This document shows positions 16,691 to 24,069 of a DNA stretch of 43,406 nucleotides, piece by piece. Under the pieces are notes generated by a model. That model saw nothing but the letters and a program-made list of their open reading frames with translations. It was not told the DNA's origin and did no database searches. A program made the position numbers and the translations under genes. The DNA is from a bacterium (GTDB lineage: Bacteria; Vulcanimicrobiota; Xenobia; Xenobiales; JADMJV01): assembly GCA_018780265.1 (NCBI GenBank), contig JADMJV010000154.1, positions 1,609 through 45,014 on the forward strand, read 5' to 3'. Positions within the stretch are counted from its first letter, which is position 1. Each line of letters begins with the position of its first letter.

Positions 16691-17779
16691 ATGCAAGAGG
16701 ACCTTGAGGTCGAGGCGGCCTATCGACGCGTCCGGGTGCCGGCTCGCATGGTGGCGCTATTCACCAGGCAGCTTAGCGCCATGCTGACCGCCGGGGTGCC
16801 CCTGCTGCAGGCTTTAGATACTCTGCAAGACAACGAAGAGTGTCCCAACCTGGGCAATGTCGTCGTCGTTTGCGGCGACCTGGTCTCCGGGGGGCACACC
16901 TTCTCCAACTCTTTGGCCAAATTTCCCAGGGTTTTTCCGCCGGTCTATCTGAATATGGTCACTATCGGAGAGCAGGTGGGTCAACTCGATGACTCTCTGG
17001 AACGCCTGGCCGTGTGGCTTGAGAAAGACGAGGCCTTACGCCAGAGGGTGTTATCGGCCCTGAGCTATCCTGCCTTGATTCTCAGTGTGGCCACTTTGCT
17101 CACTTTAGCTCTGTTTTACACGGTATTACCAGGCTTTTTAGAAGTCTTTCGGGAGATGCACATTCCTATGCCATGGATCACACGGGTGGTCATGGCCCTC
17201 ACTGATGCCACCCGCAACCCGGCTGCCTGGCTGGCGGGTATATCAATGCTCGGATTGTCCTTTGGCGCCGTTCAGTATGTGCTGTCCCGCCGTCGCCTGA
17301 AAATCATAGCCTACCGATGGATCCTGACAATTCCGGTGCTGGGGCGCATGCTGCGCACGGGCAGCCTGGCCCGATTCTGCTCGGCCGCCGCCACCATGAT
17401 GTTTTCCGGTCTGGACCTGCTGCGCTGCTATAAACTGGCCGCCGGCTCCAGTGGCAGCCCTCTGCTGGAAAAGGACTCCGCCAATTTGGCCAAGTCCATC
17501 CAGGAGGGTGAATTGGCTTCCAGTTACATGGAAGCCAACCCGGACATCTACCCCCCGACGCTGACGCATATGGTGGCCGCCGGGGAAGAGGCCTCCCAAC
17601 TCCCCGAATTGCTGCAGCGAGCCGGGGCCTACTATGAAGAGGAGTGCAATTATCTGGTCGAGGCCCTGAGCGCCGCCATTGAACCGATTCTGTTGGCCTG
17701 CGTGGCCTCGATCATCGCCACTGTGGTGCTGTCCGTCTTCTTGCCCATGTATTCCTTTATCGGTGACCTGGGAGCATGA
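16691..17779 (+). CDS. PilC/GspF-family inner-membrane platform protein
   Basis: This 362-residue protein has the family's usual tandem arrangement of two T2SSF domains. The first begins LFTRQLSAMLTAGVPLLQAL near residue 24, and the second begins RFCSAAATMMFSGLDLLRC near 227. Three membrane helices lie at about 122-150, 177-198 and 333-355. It anchors assembly ATPases and pseudopilins in type IV pilus and type II secretion machines. Family members are about 350-410 residues, so this one is complete. It lies 39 bases after the response regulator on the same strand and ends 11 bases from the convergent pseudopilin operon. No assembly ATPase or prepilin peptidase gene is present here. The name pilC or gspF cannot be chosen from the sequence. 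Confidence 0.93.
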   Translation: MQEDLEVEAAYRRVRVPARMVALFTRQLSAMLTAGVPLLQALDTLQDNEECPNLGNVVVVCGDLVSGGHTFSNSLAKFPRVFPPVYLNMVTIGEQVGQLDDSLERLAVWLEKDEALRQRVLSALSYPALILSVATLLTLALFYTVLPGFLEVFREMHIPMPWITRVVMALTDATRNPAAWLAGISMLGLSFGAVQYVLSRRRLKIIAYRWILTIPVLGRMLRTGSLARFCSAAATMMFSGLDLLRCYKLAAGSSGSPLLEKDSANLAKSIQEGELASSYMEANPDIYPPTLTHMVAAGEEASQLPELLQRAGAYYEEECNYLVEALSAAIEPILLACVASIIATVVLSVFLPMYSFIGDLGA

Positions 17780-17780
17780 T

Positions 17781-17798
17781 GCCTCTCTAGCTAGAGGC
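17781..17798. terminator. Short hairpin between convergent PilC and pseudopilin operons
   Basis: GCCTCT (17781-17786) and AGAGGC (17793-17798) pair around CTAGCT. It lies exactly at the meeting point of the two convergent units and could stop or process both transcripts. No U-tract follows on either strand, so the call as a terminator is weak. Confidence 0.25.
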
Positions 17799-18261
17799 GC
17801 ACCGTTGCAGGCTGAAAACTCAAAGCTTGAGTTCCTGGCCGGACTTGAATCTTGCCGATTTGAAGTTTCTTGTCGCCGATCTGGAGGCGCAACAGACAAA
17901 GACTGGCCGGGCAATCTACCTGGAATTTGAGCGGAATCGAGAAGGAGTTGGCCTTGGGGTGCTCGATTTGCTGCCAGCGGCGTGTCACCTGGAAGGGCAT
18001 CTGGGGAAAATATAGCGTAACCCGGACGTCCTGAAGCTGAATGGGACTGACTCCCAGCAACTCTCCCTGGACTTTGAGATCATAGACATGCGGCTCGCTC
18101 GTGGGCAGGTCCTTAGGGCTGCCGCTGGGAGCACCACCCCCGAAAAACCCGACCGAGCCGGCCAGGCAAGCCAGGCAGAGCAGCCCCACCACACGGGAAT
18201 CGTCAAATCTCAGCCATCTGAGGCGTTCGGTCCAGGGGATGGAAAAATGAGGGCGCTCCAT
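17791..18261 (-). CDS. Single-pass membrane protein at end of pseudopilin operon
   Basis: This is a 156-residue protein of unknown family. ATG 18261-18259 overlaps the stop of the preceding pseudopilin gene (TGATG), so it is translationally coupled. An in-frame ATG at 18279 also exists. After a basic, Trp-containing cytoplasmic start, one membrane helix (VVGLLCLACLAGSVGFF, about 25-41) is followed by a Gly/Pro linker. A roughly 100-residue beta-rich periplasmic or extracellular domain ends the protein. The layout (short inside, one helix, small beta domain) resembles PilP- or GspC-type accessory proteins, but no diagnostic motif is seen. Its place as last gene of the operon suggests a role in the same fibre or secretion machine. 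Confidence 0.8.
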   Translation of the reverse strand: MERPHFSIPWTERLRWLRFDDSRVVGLLCLACLAGSVGFFGGGAPSGSPKDLPTSEPHVYDLKVQGELLGVSPIQLQDVRVTLYFPQMPFQVTRRWQQIEHPKANSFSIPLKFQVDCPASLCLLRLQIGDKKLQIGKIQVRPGTQALSFQPATVRL

Positions 18262-20240
18262 CAGGGTCCCCAACTGCACGTTCCGGTCAATTTTCCCGTG
18301 CGGAGATTGATGACACTACCTGCCAGATTTGCGTCAGACAAATTCACGTCGGCCATTTTTAGTTGACCGCTACCGGCGCTCCTTTCCACAAAGACAAGCT
18401 TGGTGGCCGGTTCGCCCACCATCATCCAGGCTCTCTGGGTAGTGGAGCCTGAGGCAGGCGAATAGCGCTCCACCACGCTTGAGGCCGCGGTATCGCAAGA
18501 GTATATCGCCCCCGCGCTGCTAAAGGTGAGATAACCACCGTTGTTGCTCCAGGCTGCTTCCCCCACATTGAGGGTATCGTAGGGCGCCGGCATGGTTATG
18601 TTGGTAGGCGTGGGGGCAACCGGGGTCGCCAGAAAGAGATCTGAGGCGACCATGGGTGCCGTGGTCAAGACGTTGAGCCCACTGACCGTGTCCAATTGCT
18701 CATAGACAAGCGCATCCTGGGACGACCAACGCGGCCGGGAGCCGACCAGTGTGACGGTGGACAAGGCCTGGTCGTGGAGTCGCAGAAATCTTACGCTGGC
18801 GCCATCTTCATCAAAGCTCAGATAGAGCCCGTCAGGCGACCAACTGGGAGGTCCATAGACTTTCCCTGGGGTCGACAGCAACGTTTGAACTTTGGTTCCA
18901 TCTGAATTCATGGTGGCGACATTGTTGCCTTGCAAGAAGGCCACCTTGGATCCGTCGGGAGAAGCCTCGGGATCGCTACCCTGGGCGAGACGGCGAATAC
19001 TGCTACCATCACCATTGAGACTGCAGATGTAGCCGTCATCGCAGAAAAAGAAGCGCCCCGCGTTACGGGTTTCCACGTCAATGGCGGCGCTGCCGGTCAG
19101 CGTAAAACTTGCTCCCAGTGTGTCGGTGACGGTAGCGGACAACTGAAACCGGTTTCCCTGAAGCGCATTCACCGGAGGTTGCCAGATGCTGGTCGCCACC
19201 CAGCACCCTTGCAAATTGTCATATTCAATGCTCTGCCTGCCGGCCGGAACGGAAAACGAACCTGGGCCCGGACCACTCACCACGGTGTCAGTCCATTGAC
19301 ACGAGACCTGGTCCCCTTGGGAGTCTACAATGCGGATCACCAGCGTGAGAAAGCCGTCGGGTCGGACGGTCGCGTCAAAGCCGCCCGAAAGGGCAGGGTT
19401 GGGGGGAGGCAGGACGGTGACATCGGCCACCTGAGGAGCGGTATTGACAAGCGGGCTCTGAATCGGAGCGGAGGCCGGCGGAACCGAGGGCAGGCCCCCA
19501 CCGCAATCAGTTACCCCTGTGGCTGCCACCAGTTCCTTGACGCTGGCCACACTGCCTTGAAGGCTGATCGAGAGGGTCACGGGTCTATACGCCGCAGTAA
19601 GGTCAAAATAGGCAGGGCCCGTGGTCATGGTGGCGGTTCCGGGCGGAACACTGCCAGCGGTATAACTGAGGTTGGCCGCTACCAGCAGATGGTAGTTTCC
19701 GTCGAAATGAGGCAGGTCATTGGTCAAAACTCGACCGTCAGGCATGAAGACATACTGGTAGTCCTGGCTGGTAGGCTTGGTCCAGTTCTCCAGAGAGGGG
19801 CCAACCGCGTCCCCAATTGCCGGGGTAAGGGTGGAGTCGGTAAGCAAGGCGCTATCGACGTTCCAGCCACCAGCATAGAGGTATACCCCGGGGTATTCCT
19901 TGGAAAAATCGATCACCCGCACCATTTTGGGGGCAGGCTCGGCAGGTAGGACGGGATTTCGCGGAGCGACGGCCGGCAAATAGCCCTCCAGCACATAAAG
20001 CGACTGGGCGTGCGCGCGGGTGCCGTTCTGACTGGGGATAACCACGGCCACAGGCATTGACTTGGCGATGGCTTTGAGTCTGGCCGATCGCATTTCGCTG
20101 GAGACGACCGCCGCCACGGCATCCGGGTTCGCCTGGGTAAAGGTCCTACTGCGGCGCAGGGGGAGCACAGCCAGGCCCGTAACCAGAGCAAGAATTCCCA
20201 GAGCGACCATGAGTTCGGCCAGGCTGAAGGCTCTTTTCAT
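18261..20240 (-). CDS. Pseudopilin fused to Ig-like and TolB-like beta-propeller regions
   Basis: This 659-residue protein starts with a type III prepilin signal: MKRA, then FSLAELMVALGILALV with Glu at +5 of the mature protein. Pseudopilins normally end at 150-250 residues. This one continues through an Ig/cadherin-like region at about 255-390 and a TolB/PD40-like propeller at about 395-655. Typical propeller motifs are ASPDGSKVAF and WSPDGLYLSF, with others more degenerate. The start at 20240 overlaps the stop of the upstream gene (TAATG) and has GGGAGA before it; an upstream in-frame ATG at 20255 is less likely. It is probably a minor pseudopilin exposing a large ligand-binding head. It is the fourth gene of the coupled operon. 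Confidence 0.88.
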   Translation of the reverse strand: MKRAFSLAELMVALGILALVTGLAVLPLRRSRTFTQANPDAVAAVVSSEMRSARLKAIAKSMPVAVVIPSQNGTRAHAQSLYVLEGYLPAVAPRNPVLPAEPAPKMVRVIDFSKEYPGVYLYAGGWNVDSALLTDSTLTPAIGDAVGPSLENWTKPTSQDYQYVFMPDGRVLTNDLPHFDGNYHLLVAANLSYTAGSVPPGTATMTTGPAYFDLTAAYRPVTLSISLQGSVASVKELVAATGVTDCGGGLPSVPPASAPIQSPLVNTAPQVADVTVLPPPNPALSGGFDATVRPDGFLTLVIRIVDSQGDQVSCQWTDTVVSGPGPGSFSVPAGRQSIEYDNLQGCWVATSIWQPPVNALQGNRFQLSATVTDTLGASFTLTGSAAIDVETRNAGRFFFCDDGYICSLNGDGSSIRRLAQGSDPEASPDGSKVAFLQGNNVATMNSDGTKVQTLLSTPGKVYGPPSWSPDGLYLSFDEDGASVRFLRLHDQALSTVTLVGSRPRWSSQDALVYEQLDTVSGLNVLTTAPMVASDLFLATPVAPTPTNITMPAPYDTLNVGEAAWSNNGGYLTFSSAGAIYSCDTAASSVVERYSPASGSTTQRAWMMVGEPATKLVFVERSAGSGQLKMADVNLSDANLAGSVINLRTGKLTGTCSWGP

Positions 20241-20725
20241 TATTTCTCCCGCCAATTCAAGATCTGAAGGTAGCGCGAATTTGGCTGGCCCGGATTGTCT
20301 CTGTTGTTGGGGCTGACGTCAAGCTCGGCCACGACTGTCTTAAGGATATTGATATCTACGGTGGCTATACTACCCGTGGAGCGGACGACGATTACATAAT
20401 AGGGCGCGTTGGCGTGGGTATGGTCCACTACCACCGTGTAGCTGCCCACGCGATTTCCCGTGATCGGATCGAGATAGGTTTCGGTATAGGCATACTCGGT
20501 CTGCTCCTGAGAGCCGGCCGGGGGGAAGTCGATGTCCCTCTGCAATTTGCAACGGGCGTCCTCAATCCCAACCTCCGCCACGCTGCGGGCCTGCAGCTCT
20601 CCGTTGATCTTGGCCGCTCCCCCATAAAGCACAGCCTGGCTATAGAGAAAGGCTCCCCCGATAATGCCAAAGAGAATGGCCAGCATAAGAGCCAGGGGCA
20701 GCAGGAAGGCGCGACTTCTGTTCAT
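20240..20725 (-). CDS. PilX/GspK-like minor pilus-assembly protein
   Basis: This 161-residue protein has a short basic leader (MNRSRA) and a long hydrophobic helix (FLLPLALMLAILFGIIGGAFL). The Glu at +5 of standard pseudopilins is absent, as in some PilX/GspK-type tip proteins. The remainder is a small globular domain with beta strands. The start overlaps the preceding pseudopilin stop by four bases (ATGA), and its own stop overlaps the next start (TAATG). It is third in a five-gene coupled set. The family call rests on position in the operon and on the N-terminal helix, so it is moderate. The leader resembles that of the first pseudopilin (MNKSRAG), suggesting duplication. Confidence 0.8.
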   Translation of the reverse strand: MNRSRAFLLPLALMLAILFGIIGGAFLYSQAVLYGGAAKINGELQARSVAEVGIEDARCKLQRDIDFPPAGSQEQTEYAYTETYLDPITGNRVGSYTVVVDHTHANAPYYVIVVRSTGSIATVDINILKTVVAELDVSPNNRDNPGQPNSRYLQILNWREK

Positions 20726-21297
20726 GGGTAGAGCACCTTGGGCAGGTGATGGCCCAATTCCACCTGCCAGCTTTGCAGATTTCCGTTGATGAGCGCCGTG
20801 GCGGTAACCTTCAGATTGCCATTGCTGAGCAGTTCGAAATCCAGGCCATCCACCTCAGTGCTGACACTGTCTTCAAAGGTGGCACCACCGCTCAGGCGTA
20901 CTTTGCGCAAAACGGAGGTCCCAACCAGGCGATAATCTATCTTGAGCCGGTCGGCCGGGTCGTGGGGGCGCCAACTGGCGGGGGCCGGATTGGGAAGGGG
21001 TTTGGGCAATCGAGAGGTTACCAACCCATCGATCTGCTCGATGTGCAAGGTGTCGGAAGTCGGTGTGTCGACCACGATGGCCGACCTCAAATCCCGGCGG
21101 ATAGTCTCGGTCGTGACCTGACAGCCCAGCAGGCTTTTTTGATGGTCTCCCTGACGCATGATCACCCGACAGTAGCTCATCAGCAGAGTCCCCAGAATGG
21201 ACAAAACCAGACAAATCAGGCCCAGGCTCAGCAGCGCTTCCATCACGCTAAATCCTCGCCTTAGATATCGGTGAGCGGAATGGCCGAGCTGTTGCAC
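20722..21297 (-). CDS. PilW/GspJ-like pseudopilin
   Basis: This 191-residue pseudopilin has a prepilin peptidase site after RRG, followed by FSVMEALLSLGLICLVLSIL with Glu at +5. The frame is open much further upstream (ATG 21474). However, GTG 21297 is preceded by AAAGGAG five bases away and gives a proper 15-residue leader (MQQLGHSAHRYLRRG), so I choose it. This start lies 37 bases inside the preceding gene. The C-terminal domain is a small beta-rich fold, with segments such as DRLKIDYRLVG and DSVSTEVDGLDFELLSNG typical of PilW/GspJ proteins. It is the second gene of the operon. Confidence 0.85.
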   Translation of the reverse strand: MQQLGHSAHRYLRRGFSVMEALLSLGLICLVLSILGTLLMSYCRVIMRQGDHQKSLLGCQVTTETIRRDLRSAIVVDTPTSDTLHIEQIDGLVTSRLPKPLPNPAPASWRPHDPADRLKIDYRLVGTSVLRKVRLSGGATFEDSVSTEVDGLDFELLSNGNLKVTATALINGNLQSWQVELGHHLPKVLYP

Positions 21298-22037
21298 TCG
21301 AACTCCTTTCCGTTGTAGCGGGCCCGAGCCTGGACCAGACATTCGCTGCCCGCCGGAAAATACATGGGTGCGCTGCGGTACGGATTTTTGTAGATGTGGG
21401 TGAATTGCCCCCGCGAGCCAGTGCGAGTTTTGGCCGCAGCATAGCCGTTGCCCGTCTTGGGACTGCAATACCAATGAAAAAACACTCCGGGAATGACCTG
21501 GTTGGATGTGTCGGTGGCGTTGACCGCAAATTCGGCGTTCACATTCTTGCCCACAGGAGTGACGTTTGCGGCGTCCGCGCTGATGTTGAGCTGATCCAGG
21601 GTTGGCAGGCGCTTCAAGATCAACCCGTAGGCGATGGCGCGATTACGAGGGCCGGGGGGATCCCAAGTGACCGTGACTTTAACCTGGGTTCCCGGATTGG
21701 GTATCAGCCGCCTTTCGCTGGCGGGGAACTGAAGCTCGACGGTGGAGCAGGGAGAGTAAAGGTCGCAGCCGATAACCTCCACCTGATAGCGGTAGCCGGG
21801 AAAATCCGAGTCTACGCCACCCCCGGCGGTGGGGGGAGTCCCTGATTGTTCGGCATTGGCCCGCACACGGCTGAGAATCTGATCGGCCAGGTGGGTACCG
21901 CCGATGGCCTCTTCCACCTCATGCTGCAGTCGGGTGGCCGTAATCAGGAGCTGGCTGGTGAGTAGCAACGTAGTGGCTATAAAAAATAGCGAGAACAGCG
22001 TCTCGATCATGCTCAGTCCCGCCCGCGACTTATTCAC
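21261..22037 (-). CDS. PilV/GspI-like pseudopilin with Ig-like extension
   Basis: This 258-residue protein starts at GTG 22037 with leader MNKSRAG, then LSMIETLFSLFFIATTLLL. Glu is at +5, which fits prepilin peptidase processing after the Gly. After the N-terminal helix a PilV/GspI-sized domain runs to about 130. An extra C-terminal region (about 145-258) rich in beta strands and Cys follows (WYCSPKTG, GSECLVQARA, FECNSS). It looks like an Ig-like domain with disulfides. It is the first clear gene of the pseudopilin operon. The 22080-22829 gene lies 42 bases upstream on the same strand and may be co-transcribed. Confidence 0.85.
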   Translation of the reverse strand: MNKSRAGLSMIETLFSLFFIATTLLLTSQLLITATRLQHEVEEAIGGTHLADQILSRVRANAEQSGTPPTAGGGVDSDFPGYRYQVEVIGCDLYSPCSTVELQFPASERRLIPNPGTQVKVTVTWDPPGPRNRAIAYGLILKRLPTLDQLNISADAANVTPVGKNVNAEFAVNATDTSNQVIPGVFFHWYCSPKTGNGYAAAKTRTGSRGQFTHIYKNPYRSAPMYFPAGSECLVQARARYNGKEFECNSSAIPLTDI

Positions 22038-22079
22038 TCAGCGTTATTCCACAGTCGTCCCCAACTGGCCTTTCGGTAC

Positions 22080-22829
22080 TTAGAGATCAGGGAGTACGTA
22101 TATGGGCCTGGCTTCGCGCTGGCAACGCTGCAAGCACTCTTCGCGTTTGACCTGGGCGTCGCTGCTGGAGCCCTCCAGATTATGAGTGCGGTGCTCGGTC
22201 ACAACAGGCACCAGGGCGCTTCGCCCCTTATCCGCCTCCAGGCGCATTGCCCATACCACTTCATGATGGACCACTCGGCGAGATTCTTCCAAAACGGCCA
22301 CGACCTTGTCGGGAAAGGCGGCCTCCCGCAGGGTAACTCTGGCGGGATCGACCGCGCCCAGTTCGTGCCACCAACCCAATATGCAGCGCTGCGGGGGGTG
22401 GTCAGGGTCACCGGTGCGATAGCCCCTGTCTTCAAATTGAGTCATTTCATCGGTGCGCAAACCGTGCCAACGGGTGGCAAATGTCTCGATCTCTTTGTCT
22501 TGAATCTTACCATCGGCGGCACCAAACAGCCCCCAACGATGCCTGTCCACCCAAATTCCCAGCCGAAGACCCAACCGTTCTGGATCTACGCCAGTCAACC
22601 ACTCCCGCAACCCCTGAATGGTAGAAAACGTCTGCCAAGGCGATTTGACATCGGCACGCTTCACCAGCGCGGAGGCTTTCTCCACAGGCACAAAGCTGTC
22701 GGGTTGGCAGACCCATACTACCGCCTCTCCCTGCGGGGTTTGTCCCTCCAGCAAGGGAGTGCGCAGCGGGGAACATGCTCGACCCACGCGGTTCTCGCGG
22801 GTGAAGGCGTAGATTTTGGTGTTTTCCAT
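22080..22829 (-). CDS. Hypothetical protein upstream of pseudopilin operon
   Basis: This 249-residue protein is of unknown family. I start it at ATG 22829 (MENTKIYAF), where hydrophilic folded-looking sequence begins; the frame extends to 22901 with a low-complexity Gly/Pro/Ala start. There is no signal peptide or membrane helix. Residues about 90-117 contain two Trp and an EF-hand-like loop (AADGKIQDKEIE). Only four of the usual loop positions fit, so calcium binding is doubtful. The C-terminal third has several Cys (EECLQRCQRE). No ribosome binding site is obvious. It lies on the same strand as the pseudopilins, 42 bases upstream. It is divergent from the YiiX-like gene at 23029. Confidence 0.7.
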   Translation of the reverse strand: MENTKIYAFTRENRVGRACSPLRTPLLEGQTPQGEAVVWVCQPDSFVPVEKASALVKRADVKSPWQTFSTIQGLREWLTGVDPERLGLRLGIWVDRHRWGLFGAADGKIQDKEIETFATRWHGLRTDEMTQFEDRGYRTGDPDHPPQRCILGWWHELGAVDPARVTLREAAFPDKVVAVLEESRRVVHHEVVWAMRLEADKGRSALVPVVTEHRTHNLEGSSSDAQVKREECLQRCQREARPIYVLPDL

Positions 22830-23028
22830 CGTCGGCGATTGTGCCGCCCCGGCTGGGACTCCTGCAGGGCCGGTCCCGGGCCCCGGAAAAGAATGCCCCA
22901 TGGACGACTATCTGATTCCCGACCGCCTCCAAGAGATGCTGGAAGATTTGACACAAGATCCCCCCGCTACAGTAGCACCCCATAAGTTTTTTTAGCACTT
23001 CGAAGACAGGGCCAGTAATCAAGACTTT

Positions 23029-23625
23029 TTGGACCGATACGCGGCCGCGGGTCGGGTGGGACTGGTCTGTGGCAGCAGTCTGGTGGACCAGGTCATCCAA
23101 AAGGCCACTGGCAAAGCCTCCACCAGGGCGCGCAAAGGGGAATGGTCGCACGCCTGGGTCTTTCAAGGGCGTCGTCGCGATGGGCACCACTGGATTATTG
23201 AATCGGACCTGGAGGCTGGACTCAAACACAACCGTCTGGGCGTGCAGGAAAACCGCGTCAGCAAGTTTGTCGATGAGCGTGCCTGTCCACGCCTGGCCAT
23301 CCTCGACTTTGGCTTGTCGGCCGAACAGGTGGACACGGTTATGGCTGAATGCCTGGAGTTGGTTGCCAATCAGGCCACCTACTCCTTACTGGAAATATTG
23401 GGCACGGCGCTGGCCCTCAACAGCGGCAGAGACCGCAATCGAAAAAATTTGTTGGCCAAAAAAAAGTCGATGTACTGCTCGGGGCTCGTTCAACATGTGT
23501 TTGCCAAAGCAGGCATCGACTTGATTCCCGGCGTCCACCCTTCCATGGGCACCCCGGAAGAACTGGCTCGCAGCCCGCACATCAAACAGGCTTACTGGCT
23601 GCGCCGCGCCATCGACTGGCGCTGA
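23029..23625 (+). CDS. YiiX-like permuted NlpC/P60 (papain-fold) enzyme
   Basis: This 198-residue protein has the order of catalytic residues found in permuted papain-like YiiX/DUF830 enzymes. His 41 is in SHAWVF, Glu 58 in WIIESD and, much later, Cys 150 in MYCSGLVQHVF. Family members are thiol hydrolases or acyltransferases acting on amide or ester bonds; the substrate here is unknown. It has no signal peptide, so it is probably cytoplasmic. The frame opens at TAG 22993 and the first usable codon is TTG 23029, with no strong ribosome binding site. GTG 23056 is an alternative but trims the first strand. It ends six bases before the convergent small secreted-protein gene. Confidence 0.8.
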   Translation: MDRYAAAGRVGLVCGSSLVDQVIQKATGKASTRARKGEWSHAWVFQGRRRDGHHWIIESDLEAGLKHNRLGVQENRVSKFVDERACPRLAILDFGLSAEQVDTVMAECLELVANQATYSLLEILGTALALNSGRDRNRKNLLAKKKSMYCSGLVQHVFAKAGIDLIPGVHPSMGTPEELARSPHIKQAYWLRRAIDWR

Positions 23626-23631
23626 CCCGCT

Positions 23632-23868
23632 CTATTTGGCGTAGTTGATGCCGGCCTGAACTTCGATCAAGGCCTGACCGACAAGATCGAGAGCTTTTTG
23701 GCGATGACCGCCCTTGTCAGCCTTGGCCTGGTTGAGTTGTGCCTGTGCGGTTAACAGGGCCGTCTTGGCATTTTGCATGTGGGGCTGATTGGCCATGGCC
23801 TGGCCGCTCAGCATGCCCAGAATGAAAAGAGTTGAAGCCAGTAAAACTCCACCTAGTCGAGACTTCAT
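23632..23868 (-). CDS. Small secreted helical protein (QPHM...GGHR type)
   Basis: This 78-residue precursor starts at ATG 23868 with GGGAGG four bases upstream; an in-frame ATG at 23880 lies before the ribosome binding site and is rejected. A signal peptide (MKSRLGGVLLASTLFILG...) ends at about AMA. The mature part of about 52 residues forms two amphipathic helices with the segments NQPHMQNAK and DKGGHRQKALDLV. I have an impression of similar small periplasmic proteins with QPHM and KGGHR signatures in other bacteria, all without known function. It is probably periplasmic and monocistronic. It is convergent with the 23029 gene. Confidence 0.8.
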   Translation of the reverse strand: MKSRLGGVLLASTLFILGMLSGQAMANQPHMQNAKTALLTAQAQLNQAKADKGGHRQKALDLVGQALIEVQAGINYAK

Positions 23869-24069
23869 AAAACCTCCCATGGATGATCAAAAGTGTCGAG
23901 CCGTTTGACGTCTGAATGGACAAGGCCTCCAATACGTGAGTTAAACAGGGGATAAAAAACGCCCCAAAGATGTTGCAGCCTGGTAAACCTTCCTCAAAAT
24001 CTACCCGCTATAGTGAATCTAAAGAAGCAAGATTCCCCAGGGAACTGCCATAGTGAAGGAGAGAGCATT

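Noticed and set aside
16660..16695. Possible terminator between the response regulator and PilC
   Set aside because: Only a 5-bp CATGC/GCATG pairing with a long loop and no T-tract; the genes are more likely co-transcribed.
18930..19949. Long open frame (339 codons) opposite the pseudopilin-propeller gene
   Set aside because: It is antisense to a gene with clear motifs and coupled start/stop, lacks any recognisable motif and is an effect of high GC content.
22443..22829. EF-hand calcium site in the unknown 249-residue protein
   Set aside because: Only four loop positions fit and the first Asp and third-position ligand are missing.
22182..22985. 267-codon frame opposite the 22080-22829 gene
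   Set aside because: The minus-strand frame is on the same strand as the downstream operon and has a balanced protein-like composition; the plus frame is Pro/Arg/Gly-rich with no motif.
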